A DNA stretch of 64,000 bases from a virus: positions 1 through 64,000 of the IMG/VR virus record IMGVR_UViG_3300037234_000386, one strand, 5' to 3'. The notes under the pieces are model-generated. The model saw only the letters and a list, made by a program, of their open reading frames with translations. It ran no database searches and was not told where the DNA came from. Within the stretch, counting starts at the first letter, position 1, and every line of letters begins with the position of its first letter. This document shows, one piece after another, positions 29,469-38,076 of the stretch. Position numbers and translations under genes: made by a program.

Positions 29469-29673
29469 AAGGTGCAAAAAGGTTGAGTATGATTCATTGA
29501 ATTTGGCTAAACGTAAGGTGCAAAGCATTAATACTTACAACAAGTCTCACAATATTGAGGAAAGGTTTTATGCATACAAATGTCCTCATTGCAAATCATG
29601 CCACATCACCCACATGAAGAAGTCGGAATACAAAACAAAGAAGAAAAATAAATTTGCCAATAAAAATAAATAG
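29458..29673 (+). CDS. Small basic zinc-knuckle protein
   Basis: 71 residues from ATG 29458 (MTSKRCKKVEYDS); an upstream in-frame ATG lies within the previous gene. CPHCKSCHITH near residues 50-60 fits a zinc knuckle, and the C-terminus is Lys-rich (KKSEYKTKKKNKFANKNK). Probably nucleic-acid binding. Overlaps the previous gene by 11 bases. Confidence 0.5.
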   Translation: MTSKRCKKVEYDSLNLAKRKVQSINTYNKSHNIEERFYAYKCPHCKSCHITHMKKSEYKTKKKNKFANKNK

Positions 29674-29726
29674 CAATAAATTAGTAATCAATTAATATTA
29701 GTATAAATCTAAAAACAAAAAAGCGT

Positions 29727-30308
29727 ATGAAAAGGGTAATTTTATCTTTAAGCTTTGTGTTGCTAATGATTACGGCATTGTCCGTAATGGATGTTGGACC
29801 GCCAATTATCCACAATGCAGCACAGCAAGAAATGGTGATGGATTGTCAACTGGATGTTGATATGAATATTATCACACAAATCGAAGCACAGCCGGTATTC
29901 CTTATTAATGAAGCGGAGGTTGAGATATCCTTCGGTGATTTATATGGCTTGACTCTAATTGATAATGAAGCCAATAAATGCAATAGTGCAATGTTCACCA
30001 ATACAACTTACGATAGTTCTGGTGGTGCTAACATGATTAAAGGAATTAACACAGATTATCTAAAGAAAGCAGGGATCGAAGTCACCCATAGCTATAATAA
30101 TGGAGACTCGCAGTCTAGCTTATATGAGGATAACGGATGCTTACAGCACTTGAAGAAAGGCGGGTCGGTAATCTACTCAGTTTCTACAAGCGATATATAT
30201 AATACTGCTAACCTAATGGGACTTTTTCCGATACTTTCATATAAGTATAAGGATAACAATTTTAAATGCGATTTCGACTTCAGCATGAATAAACTATTAG
30301 TCATGTAG
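29727..30308 (+). CDS. Exported hypothetical protein
   Basis: 193 residues with an N-terminal signal peptide (MKRVILSLSFVLLMITALSVM then a polar region), so it should act in the envelope or be secreted. The middle contains CNSAMFTNTTYDSSGG and a C near residue 130 (DNGCLQHL), which could form a disulphide. No hydrolase motif is clear. It sits last in the accessory block, followed by a terminator at 30376-30412, so it may be a moron-type gene expressed on its own. Function unknown. Confidence 0.55.
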   Translation: MKRVILSLSFVLLMITALSVMDVGPPIIHNAAQQEMVMDCQLDVDMNIITQIEAQPVFLINEAEVEISFGDLYGLTLIDNEANKCNSAMFTNTTYDSSGGANMIKGINTDYLKKAGIEVTHSYNNGDSQSSLYEDNGCLQHLKKGGSVIYSVSTSDIYNTANLMGLFPILSYKYKDNNFKCDFDFSMNKLLVM

Positions 30309-30375
30309 TTGACTCGCTAGAATAGAACCAAAAGTAATAATACAAAATAATTATACTTTTATTTGAATTTTTCAG

Positions 30376-30412
30376 AAAAGCTCCTTTGTGATATCCAGAG
30401 GAGCTTTTTTTT
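30376..30412 (+). terminator. Strong intrinsic terminator
   Basis: AAAAGCTCCT (30376-30385) pairs with AGGAGCTTTT (30399-30408), followed by an unbroken T-run. It ends the accessory transcript after the exported protein gene. Confidence 0.85.
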
Positions 30413-30695
30413 GTTACAATAACACAAAAAATAGAGTACTACTTCAAAAGTGTGCCTTGTGACAAGCGGAATTAAGCACATTTCAAGCCACTCGCACGAA
30501 CACCACCTCAACACTACAGTATTGTAACATGCTGATTAATAAAACCATCCATCGAATATACCAAGGCAACCAAACCTGTTAATAACTTCCAAAAACGACC
30601 GTTCTATTTATACAGAATCAATATTACTCTTTATTTTAGATAAGATATTTTGTACCTTGCATTGATTTAACGTTAAAACATTTAAAAGAATTATC
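30413..30695 (+). promoter_or_regulatory. Non-coding upstream region of the 30696 gene
   Basis: 283 bases with no convincing coding frame, AC-rich then AT-rich. TATTTTG at 30646-30652 looks like a -7 box for the gene at 30696, but no good -33 TTTG is found 19-21 bases upstream. Nothing else is recognised. Confidence 0.35.
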
Positions 30696-31376
30696 ATGGG
30701 AAAAACAACCGAAGTAAGAGCCAAGGCTGAACTAAAAGTATCATTCTCTCACGTGATACCAGCAAAGAAGAAGGGTGAGAAAACAAGAGGTTCTGGAGTA
30801 AAGGGATCTGGTAAGGTGATAAGGTATATTCAGATTGAACCTCTGGAGAGTGAAGTTTTGAAGGAGCGCATCAAGGCTGCTGAATCTATTTTAAAAAATG
30901 GAGCAGGAAAAGGGCTGTCTAAAAGCGAGAAAGCTAAAATCGTTAAGAAGATAACTGTTGATTTAAAAGCTGAACTTGATGATGCACACAAGGATGCTAT
31001 TGATGTGCTAACGCAGAATCACGAGGAGGAGATTGTTAAGCTTAAAGATGAAATCACTCGATTAACGACACCGCCAGAAGGTGGGCCAACAGAAATTATA
31101 GAAGAAGAGGTTGTAGAGGAAGAAATTATTTCCACCCCTTCTGTAATAGCAAAGTTCGAATGTACTTATAATGAACAGCTAGAAAGTGATGAAGAGCACA
31201 ACGAAGTAAACTTAACCGCTGTAATTGAAGGAAGCGAAGAAAACAAGTCTTTCTCAAAATTCACACCAGCTGCAAATGTTTACATGGTTATTTCGAAAGA
31301 AACTCCTGCTCATGAATTTTTCGAAAAAGGAGTGGAATATTTTGCAAGCTTCACGAAGGCAGAAAAGAAAAAATAA
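30696..31376 (+). CDS. Hypothetical coiled-coil protein, possibly virion-associated
   Basis: 226 residues. A basic N-terminus (MGKTTEVRAKAELKV, then PAKKKGEKTRGSG) is followed by a helical coiled-coil (about 55-125, ending EEEIVKLKDEITRL), a Glu-rich linker (TEIIEEEVVEEEII) and a C-terminal beta-rich domain. The linker-plus-coiled-coil plan is seen in phage decoration and scaffold proteins, but no family is assigned. Isolated by terminators on both sides, so probably expressed alone. Confidence 0.5.
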   Translation: MGKTTEVRAKAELKVSFSHVIPAKKKGEKTRGSGVKGSGKVIRYIQIEPLESEVLKERIKAAESILKNGAGKGLSKSEKAKIVKKITVDLKAELDDAHKDAIDVLTQNHEEEIVKLKDEITRLTTPPEGGPTEIIEEEVVEEEIISTPSVIAKFECTYNEQLESDEEHNEVNLTAVIEGSEENKSFSKFTPAANVYMVISKETPAHEFFEKGVEYFASFTKAEKKK

Positions 31377-31424
31377 CTATATTTACACCATCACTGATCC
31401 CTAACAGTGGTATGTTCAGGTCAG

Positions 31425-31457
31425 AAACCAGTCTTTTCTCAAGAGGCTGGTTTTTTT
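31425..31457 (+). terminator. Intrinsic terminator after the coiled-coil gene
   Basis: AAACCAG (31425-31431) pairs with CTGGTTT (31447-31453), with further pairing inside, followed by a T-run to 31457. Confidence 0.8.
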
Positions 31458-31569
31458 ATTCCAAAAACTTGTGCTAATTTTATCCCAATAATTTTTCACA
31501 GCTGATTGGTACCAGCTTAATAGTAAGACAACAATGAACAAGATATTTAAAGACATACCTTTATACCTG

Positions 31570-31616
31570 AAAACCGCCTGCGCCCCCGTTGTCTGGGAGT
31601 ACCAACAGGTGGTTTT
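31570..31616 (+). terminator. Hairpin with T-run (second terminator or RNA end)
   Basis: AAAACC-CCTG (31570-31580) pairs with CAGG-GGTTTT (31606-31616) including one G-T pair, with a 25-base loop that can form a further small stem (CCC/GGG). The right arm ends in Ts. No gene ends just upstream, so it may close a short RNA. Confidence 0.55.
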
Positions 31617-32073
31617 TGCATTTAGCTCAAATTATAGCCAGTATCAGAATCTCATTCCTAATGACTGGAATGGTAAAACGTGCAGCCCACCATAGCAGCC
31701 TTACGGCAAGTCAAGAGTGCTACGTAATACAATCACTTTAAACTTACTAGAAGCCGAACAAAGGTGTAATTTAAGCTTGTTTAATTCTAACGAAGTTTTC
31801 TGGTTACTTGTGTTACTGGTTAGAGCCTCACTTAATTCCTCGATTGTTTATACTGATGAATGTGGTACGCATGTAACTCTTTATCTGGGGGTAGGGGGTT
31901 ACTTGTTTTTGTACCTACTTTTCAAACCTCTTCATGTTTACCTGATAAATAAAAAGCTAGTTAACTATTCCTCTTCACAGAGAAGGAAAAGAAAAACTCT
32001 TAATTTTTTTATACCTTTGAAACAATTAGCCGATGCCGAACGGTTGATATGCTTTCTTGTTTCATAGCAAGTG

Positions 32074-32104
32074 CACTCCTTTGTTTTTACATTGGAGTGT
32101 TTTT
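32074..32104 (+). terminator. Intrinsic terminator before the structural operon
   Basis: CACTCC (32074-32079) pairs with GGAGTG (32094-32099), followed by TTTTT. It shields the structural genes from upstream readthrough. Confidence 0.75.
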
Positions 32105-32131
32105 GGTTTATGGATATATTTCTTAATTTTG
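32102..32131 (+). promoter_or_regulatory. Promoter of the structural gene block
   Basis: TTTG (32102-32105), 18 bases, TAATTTTG (32124-32131), close to TTTG-N19-TAnnTTTG. It lies 55 bases before the first virion-type gene and overlaps the terminator's T-run. Confidence 0.45.
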
Positions 32132-32186
32132 TTGTATATTTACGTAGAAATGATATAAGAGTCTTTTAAAACCTAAAATATTTATC

Positions 32187-32510
32187 ATGAGAAACTTTGG
32201 ACAAATGTTATTAGATGCGCTTGGAAACGCAATACCAGCATTAGGATTAGATACTGCCCTAACAACAGGATCACAAACATTAGATGGCAGTGCGGCAAGT
32301 GCATCCTCAACAGTGTTCGACTCCAAACATCATAGAGTAATAAGAGTTGCCTGTGTAGATGATACGTGGTTAAAAGTAGGCACAGCCCCAACAGCTGTAT
32401 TAGAAGAAGGAGCATTCTTTCCAGGAGGATCGGTGGAGTATGTAAATGTTCACAAGAATGAAAAGATAGCCGTTATCGGAGGAATAGTTAGTGTAACTAA
32501 AACGAAATAG
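32187..32510 (+). CDS. Small virion protein candidate
   Basis: 107 residues. LDTALTTGSQTLDGSAASASSTVFDSKHHRVIRVACVDDTWLKVG, then GSVEYVNVHKNEKIAVIGGIVSV is a beta-sandwich-like composition, typical of small head-decoration or tail-tip proteins. It starts the structural block and is followed 2 bases later by the fibre-like gene. Confidence 0.55.
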   Translation: MRNFGQMLLDALGNAIPALGLDTALTTGSQTLDGSAASASSTVFDSKHHRVIRVACVDDTWLKVGTAPTAVLEEGAFFPGGSVEYVNVHKNEKIAVIGGIVSVTKTK

Positions 32511-32512
32511 TC

Positions 32513-33946
32513 ATGTTGTTAAGCGTTGGACTAAAGAGATTAATGGGATCTGGTGGTGGTTTATTTTATAAGCTAAAGAAGTACTATCAGTATGTAATAA
32601 CAGGCAAAGCCAACGAAATTTATGAGCGTGATGGTAAGTGGTGGTATCCTAATTTCGGTACAGGTTTAGTTCCTGTAGACCTACAGATTACAGATACTCA
32701 GATAGCTACATTTGATGGAGATTCTTATTTACAGGCAGAGATTGGATCATTAGCTGGATTATCAATAGTTGATTATATTGGAAGTTGTATTATTTCGTTA
32801 GATTTAGTTAACGATAGAATATTGTTCACCAAAGGGAATGCTATTTATTTAAGACTTTCAAATGGGCTAGAAATTTGGTTTAAAGAATCTAATGGAGAGT
32901 TTATATACACAACGAATGGAGCAAACCCAAGTTTAATTATTATTCAAAATGTGCTTAATTCAATACCTGTAAAAATAGACGATGATTATGTATTTACAGA
33001 TAAAAGTAATAATAATAATAAAGTTAAAATAACAAATACTGGATGTATAAAGTTTGATGGGACTCCAAAAAAGATAATTTGTGATTACTTAACAGGTGGC
33101 GATAGTTATTATATTAAATCAATTAACTACGGGTTTGATACTGTTAATGATAACAGGATACTTATACATAGTTCTGGGGGAAGCTCAGATTCTGCTAAAG
33201 GTATATTAATAATGATATTAAGAATTTCAGGAACTACATATTTAAGAGTATGGTTTTCGAATGGAACAACACGAGCATTAAACACAATTGTACTAACTAC
33301 AGAAATACAAGAGGATAACGAAGTTGAGTTTATTTGGGATGGTATCACTGGCAACGCAGCAACCGTATTGTTAAATGGAAACACGATAAATATTCCCAAT
33401 ACACTTTCGTGGGTTGGCAATTCAGATACTAAATCTTACATAGGCGGTAGTGTTGATTTTACAAATCTTCTTTATTATAAATTAGTATCTGAATCATATA
33501 CAACTGAGCAGGTATTTCAAGAAACAAATGAAACTATATGTTATGATATAAGCGGAAATGATAATAATGTTTCTTTAGATGATATAATTCTAAGGAGTAC
33601 TACTGATTACATCCCTTATGCATTAGCTTTAGGTTGTACTATTTATCAGAGACAATCAAATGATAAGTATATAGTGATATGTTATAATAAAACTGAATCT
33701 ATTGTTGATTTTGATAGGATTGGATATTTTCCACCTGGTAGTGGGGTTTTGATAGCATTAGGCTATTTATATACGTGGCCTGATAATGAACAATTAAAAG
33801 AAATACTAACAATCGAGGGTTTATATGATATGAATGGTGAAGCAATACCAGTACCTTTTGAAACAATAAAAGCAATAACACCAAGTCAAAGTATTATTAA
33901 GCAAGAAACAGTAAACACAGTAAATTTAATGGAGGTAAAATTATGA
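32513..33946 (+). CDS. Receptor-binding / tail fibre-like protein with LamG-like domain
   Basis: 477 residues, rich in Asn, Ile, Tyr and Thr with little helix. The middle part (residues about 195-330, SYYIKSINYGFDTVNDNR, then IWDGITGNAATVLLNGNTINIP, then KSYIGGSVDFTNLLYYKLVSESYTTEQV) follows the concanavalin/LamG-like sandwich used to bind sugars. Overlaps the SGNH gene by 4 bases. It is likely a fibre or fibre-chaperone partner for host-surface binding. Confidence 0.6.
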   Translation: MLLSVGLKRLMGSGGGLFYKLKKYYQYVITGKANEIYERDGKWWYPNFGTGLVPVDLQITDTQIATFDGDSYLQAEIGSLAGLSIVDYIGSCIISLDLVNDRILFTKGNAIYLRLSNGLEIWFKESNGEFIYTTNGANPSLIIIQNVLNSIPVKIDDDYVFTDKSNNNNKVKITNTGCIKFDGTPKKIICDYLTGGDSYYIKSINYGFDTVNDNRILIHSSGGSSDSAKGILIMILRISGTTYLRVWFSNGTTRALNTIVLTTEIQEDNEVEFIWDGITGNAATVLLNGNTINIPNTLSWVGNSDTKSYIGGSVDFTNLLYYKLVSESYTTEQVFQETNETICYDISGNDNNVSLDDIILRSTTDYIPYALALGCTIYQRQSNDKYIVICYNKTESIVDFDRIGYFPPGSGVLIALGYLYTWPDNEQLKEILTIEGLYDMNGEAIPVPFETIKAITPSQSIIKQETVNTVNLMEVKL

Positions 33947-34980
33947 TAAACCCAACTAAAATAAAAATAATAAGTCCTGAAACTATACATGCCGTAAATG
34001 GGTTTGAACTAAATGTGTATAAAAATAATTTTATTAGGTCTTTAGCTGAGTTATATAATGATAATATAGAGTTGTTTTCTACTGGTTTGGAATCTGAAAT
34101 GAAATCAAGACGAGAATCGGCAAAAATAAATTCAACGAGTGCAAGAAACGAGATAATAACAGCTAAATTATTTAATAATTACGGCTTAGAAATACAATCA
34201 AAAGATATTACGCTTGAAATATTAGCAGCTACGGGGTTGGGAGTAACTAAAAATATATTAATGGTTGGAGATTCAATTACTGCAAACAGTCAAATAACAA
34301 CAGCAGTAAGAAATAATTTTGTAACGCTTGGAGGAACTACCCCTACATTTGTAGGAACAGAAGGGATTGCACCAAACAACCATGAAGGTATAAGTGGCTA
34401 TTCGTGGACTTCTTTTAATTCAAGTTCTTCACCTTTTTGGTCAGGTAGTGCAATAGATTTTGATTGGTACGCAACAAATCAACTAGGAGGTATAACGATA
34501 GACTGCATTTCATTTCAATTGGGTGTTAATGATTCATTTGTAGTATTAAAAACTGATGCAGAAATAGAGGCAGTTGTGCAAAATGCAAAGGATTTAATTA
34601 ATGCCTTTATAAGTTATAATGCAAGCGGTAAAATAGTAGTTATATTACCTTCGTGCGCAGTAAATAGTGCTGATGGATGGGCGGATTCTTATGGCTCAAA
34701 TTATAGAAGAAATGACTATGTAAGTAATATCTATAATTTACAAGCAAAATTAATTGAAACATTTGACGAAGGAGTGTATAATTCTAATGTATTTGTAAAC
34801 GTAGGGGGTTTTTGTCTTGATAGAACGGACGGCATAGCAAAAGACCCCGCAGAAAATAAAAATAGCAGAATACCTGTTCAATATGAGTTTTATAACCAAG
34901 CATTACACCCATATGCAACAGGGGGGCATCAAACTATAGCTGACGGTATTTTTCCAACATTTTTAAAAGTACTAACATGA
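33943..34980 (+). CDS. SGNH/GDSL esterase-type tail protein
   Basis: 345 residues. The GDSIT motif carries Ser111, and QLGVND carries Asn196. The end ALHPYATGGHQ supplies His322 or His329, giving the SGNH Ser-Asp-His layout; the catalytic Asp is not separately identified. SGNH enzymes deacylate sugars or lipids, and in phages they strip acetyl groups from capsular polysaccharide. The N-terminal about 100 residues would be the virion-attachment part. Sits between two fibre-type genes. Confidence 0.75.
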   Translation: MINPTKIKIISPETIHAVNGFELNVYKNNFIRSLAELYNDNIELFSTGLESEMKSRRESAKINSTSARNEIITAKLFNNYGLEIQSKDITLEILAATGLGVTKNILMVGDSITANSQITTAVRNNFVTLGGTTPTFVGTEGIAPNNHEGISGYSWTSFNSSSSPFWSGSAIDFDWYATNQLGGITIDCISFQLGVNDSFVVLKTDAEIEAVVQNAKDLINAFISYNASGKIVVILPSCAVNSADGWADSYGSNYRRNDYVSNIYNLQAKLIETFDEGVYNSNVFVNVGGFCLDRTDGIAKDPAENKNSRIPVQYEFYNQALHPYATGGHQTIADGIFPTFLKVLT

Positions 34981-35465
34981 AACTAACGATAATAAATCAA
35001 AACACAGATTTTTGGGATGCTGTATCAGATACAGCGGAACCTGTATTATTGAATAGATTTGGGTATACTCTATTTCAACAGATAGCAGATCCTACAGAAT
35101 TTATAAGGGTAGTTCACGCAAATGGATTACCTCAGAAAACTACTATATCTGGGTATACTAACGAAGGAGAAAGATATGCTAATAAAGGATTTAGTAATAG
35201 TGGTAATGAACTATTGAATGAAGATGATGAGGTGTTGAATGATTTATTTGCCGAATATGCAGCATTAAATGGGTTGGCTTATCCAAATAGGATAACACAT
35301 GATTTTCTAAAAGGAATCGACACAGCAGGAATACCAGAAGAATATTTTAGAATAGAAAACGATACAGATTATATTAAAAATATGGCTAGTAATTCGTTAC
35401 CAATAGTTGTATTGCATTTAGGTATAGTGGTAACCCATTTAGGAGAAATTGTAACACATATATAA
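34977..35465 (+). CDS. Hypothetical structural protein
   Basis: 162 residues, mixed alpha/beta and acidic (TIINQNTDFWDAVSDTAEPVLLNRFGYTLFQQ). Overlaps the SGNH gene by 4 bases. It may be a tail assembly or linker protein, from position only. Confidence 0.5.
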   Translation: MKLTIINQNTDFWDAVSDTAEPVLLNRFGYTLFQQIADPTEFIRVVHANGLPQKTTISGYTNEGERYANKGFSNSGNELLNEDDEVLNDLFAEYAALNGLAYPNRITHDFLKGIDTAGIPEEYFRIENDTDYIKNMASNSLPIVVLHLGIVVTHLGEIVTHI

Positions 35466-35483
35466 CCTTTAAACCACAAAATC

Positions 35484-37184
35484 ATGTCAGAATTAAAAGA
35501 TATATTACTTAGCGGAGATATAGAAAGCATATTGCTTAAACTTAGCGATGCACAGCTTTATGGTGTGAATACTTTAGGAGTCAATGTATTTAATATTTAC
35601 TCGGAGGCTGATTTTCCAACACCCGTTGGTGGAGTTAGCACATTAGTAAGTGGTAAATATATTATTAAAAAACCAATTACAATATCTACTATTAACGAAT
35701 TTAAATGTGCTGTAAATTCTATTATAGAATGGACTAGCGAAGACAAAGAAAACCACATTCTTACAAGTAGCCATAGCGACAAAACTCTTTTCAATCTAAT
35801 ATTAGGAAAAAGATTCAAGTGCACACATGCATCTTTCTTGTTAAATGGAGATAATGCTAAATTTATAAATATAACTGGTGCTGGATTTAATTCTAAATTC
35901 AATGATTTTAGAGTTACCTTTACTGGAACAGGAACTACTATTGGTGGAACAACAAATACCTTTGATGGAACAAATGAGTTTCTTGATGGAACAATTGCTG
36001 GATTTAAAGATGGATTAACCATTAATAATACTGGTGGAACTCAGGTTATAGGTGTATTATTTATTTCAGACTTTACCGGTACAGATGCAATATTAAAAGC
36101 AATTAATGTTCCTGCACTAGCCGTAAACTTTAATACAAATGTATTTATTGGAGGAGCATCACAATCGAACTATTACATTGATCCAACGATTACGGTTCCC
36201 ATGCAAGTTCAGGGCAACATCACAGGAGGACCAACATCATTCTTTAAATCGGGAAGCACTGGAATATTTACAGCAGTTGCGGATGCCTCTATAGGAGCTA
36301 CTGCCATAACAAGTGTAACAGATTCGAGTGGGGTAGCTAGATTTCATTTTACAGGACCAACAGTTTATGAAAATCAAGAAGTAGTTGTTTCTGGATTTAT
36401 TACAAACACTGATTACAATGGGGCTTGTATTGTAACAGCTACAGATGGAACAAGTTATTTTGAAATAGCCTGTGCTCCATTTGGAAGTAATGAAACGGGA
36501 AGCTTTTTAAGTAACTCAGTTACATTAACAGAGGTAGGAACGGCATTAACAGAAGGTGAGACTGTTTTATTGGATACTACACTAAGCACAATGTATGACG
36601 GAGGAACTTATGTTTATAACAAACAAACTAATAGCGTTCAGGTAAATAAAACATGGGATTCTACTATTACTGGCACATGGGATTCTGGCTCGTTAACTGA
36701 AGATAGTAAATATGTAAATTCAGTTGGAAACGGAGCTCAGCCAGATAGCTCTAGTAATGCAAGTGTATTTGTTTCAGGTAATGCTGTTACATTTGACACT
36801 ACAGGTTCGGGCACATGGGATCCAATGGATTTAGGCACAGCATTAGAAGGTCAGTCAAATAGTAGATTCAAATTAATTGATCCAGCAACAGGAGAAATGG
36901 AATACACTGGACTAACTCCAATTAATGTAGGATTAGCGGGTTCAATATCTGCGTTAAAGGCGGCTGCTTCTGTTGTGAACCATAAATTTAGAGTAAATAA
37001 AACACAAGGTAGTGAGCCTTTCGATGCTATTGAACCAGAAAGAGGACTGAGTACTGCAGCTGCATCAATTGCATTAGTATCTTCAATACACCTTAATCCT
37101 GGAGATAGGTTTAGACCTGAAATAGCATCTCAAACGTCAGCTACAACTGTAACTATAACAGATTTATCAATAACAACAGGATAA
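35484..37184 (+). CDS. Tail spike/fibre-like beta-rich protein
   Basis: 566 residues, very rich in Thr, Ser, Gly, Asn and Ile with repeated short beta segments (GTGTTIGGTTNTFDGTNEF, then TITGTWDSGSLTED). This fits a parallel beta-helix or trimeric spike and suits depolymerase or receptor binding, though no catalytic motif is seen. The N-terminus MSELKDILLSGDIESIL could attach to the virion. Confidence 0.6.
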   Translation: MSELKDILLSGDIESILLKLSDAQLYGVNTLGVNVFNIYSEADFPTPVGGVSTLVSGKYIIKKPITISTINEFKCAVNSIIEWTSEDKENHILTSSHSDKTLFNLILGKRFKCTHASFLLNGDNAKFINITGAGFNSKFNDFRVTFTGTGTTIGGTTNTFDGTNEFLDGTIAGFKDGLTINNTGGTQVIGVLFISDFTGTDAILKAINVPALAVNFNTNVFIGGASQSNYYIDPTITVPMQVQGNITGGPTSFFKSGSTGIFTAVADASIGATAITSVTDSSGVARFHFTGPTVYENQEVVVSGFITNTDYNGACIVTATDGTSYFEIACAPFGSNETGSFLSNSVTLTEVGTALTEGETVLLDTTLSTMYDGGTYVYNKQTNSVQVNKTWDSTITGTWDSGSLTEDSKYVNSVGNGAQPDSSSNASVFVSGNAVTFDTTGSGTWDPMDLGTALEGQSNSRFKLIDPATGEMEYTGLTPINVGLAGSISALKAAASVVNHKFRVNKTQGSEPFDAIEPERGLSTAAASIALVSSIHLNPGDRFRPEIASQTSATTVTITDLSITTG

Positions 37185-37244
37185 TACAAAAGTTTAGTAC
37201 CTTTAGAAAATAATTAAATTTTATATAAACAAATACATTTTATC

Positions 37245-37757
37245 ATGGAAGATTTTAAATTCATAACCGAAGTGAAGGTTACTGTAATACCAGTAACGCC
37301 CAAGACAGGGATAGAGCAAAGAGGGCCTTATGAAAGAAACAAATCCATTGTTGTAGAAAAAGGTGTTTCTACCTATTACGGAGACAAGGGAGATGTGGCT
37401 ACATTGGCTGCTAACGCTTTAAAAACGATAACAAGACAGTGGGGACTTTTAGCCTCAGAACCAGCAACAGGTTACGTAACGGCAGCAACTCCAGTAGCTG
37501 ATGTCACCGCAACACTAAATGGTAAGGCTCACGATCATGGAACAAGTACAGTTGTTACATTTGAATATGGAACCACTATGGCACTTGGAACAAGTACAGC
37601 AGCAGCAGAAAGTCCATTGACAGGAGATGCATTACAAGCGGTTTCTCTTGACATATCTAGCTTAACGGCAGAAACTCAGTATTATTTTAGATTAAAAATG
37701 GTTTCTGGTGGTATAACTGTTTATACTACAGTAGGAACATTCGTAACAAGCGCATAA
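37245..37757 (+). CDS. Structural protein with fibronectin-type III-like domain
   Basis: 170 residues. Residues about 80-169 (VADVTATLNGKAHDHGTSTVVTFEYG, then ALQAVSLDISSLTAETQYYFRLKMVSG, then YTTVGTFVT) match the Fn3 layout with LSSLTAETQYYFRL. Fn3-like modules decorate many phage virions and can bind carbohydrate. Preceded by a 60-base gap and followed 4 bases later by the next gene. Confidence 0.6.
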   Translation: MEDFKFITEVKVTVIPVTPKTGIEQRGPYERNKSIVVEKGVSTYYGDKGDVATLAANALKTITRQWGLLASEPATGYVTAATPVADVTATLNGKAHDHGTSTVVTFEYGTTMALGTSTAAAESPLTGDALQAVSLDISSLTAETQYYFRLKMVSGGITVYTTVGTFVTSA

Positions 37758-37761
37758 TATT

Positions 37762-38076
37762 ATGATTAGAAAAGCAATCAATTTAGTTCGGCAACTATTG
37801 GCTTTCCTCAAAAAATGGCTTTATCCTAAAAAAGAACTTCTAAAAGCCACGGATGTACTTGACCAATTTTCATGCTTCAAATATAATGGACAGTGGATAA
37901 ACATGCACGCCTCAGAATTGCCTGAGTGGAAAGCTTCCGATAGAAAAAAACGCAGAAAGACAGCAATGCGATTTAAGCAGATGCAAAAAAAAGGAAAAAT
38001 AAGATTTGAAAAAATTAACGGCAAAATGAGCTGTATAAAAAATAAAGACTATGGGAATACCGAGAGTAGGGAATAA
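37762..38076 (+). CDS. Small basic protein
   Basis: 104 residues, strongly basic throughout (MIRKAINLVRQLLAFLKKWLYPKKELLK, then SDRKKRRKTAMRFKQMQKKGKIRFEKI). The N-terminal helix is amphipathic and could bind membrane or nucleic acid. Its end overlaps the next start by 26 bases. Confidence 0.5.
   Translation: MIRKAINLVRQLLAFLKKWLYPKKELLKATDVLDQFSCFKYNGQWINMHASELPEWKASDRKKRRKTAMRFKQMQKKGKIRFEKINGKMSCIKNKDYGNTESRE

Larger units (their letters stand above)
31377..32186 (+). other. Long structured non-coding interval
   Basis: About 810 bases without a gene I accept. It contains a terminator hairpin (31425-31457), a second long hairpin with a T-run (31570-31616), a region with several short complementary blocks (CCAGT/ACTGG, CATTC/GAATG), a third terminator hairpin (32074-32104) and a promoter (32102-32131). 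A 53-codon frame at 31534-31695 overlaps the second hairpin and may be spurious. One or more small RNAs are possible. Confidence 0.45.

Noticed and set aside
31534-31695. 53-codon rightward frame
   Set aside because: It overlaps a long stable hairpin with T-run and has no recognisable features; kept only as a remark in the interval description.
31717-32067. 116-codon rightward frame
   Set aside because: Its start lacks a leader, composition is Leu/Cys/Asn-rich without a fold pattern, and it lies among terminators. Not accepted, though not excluded.
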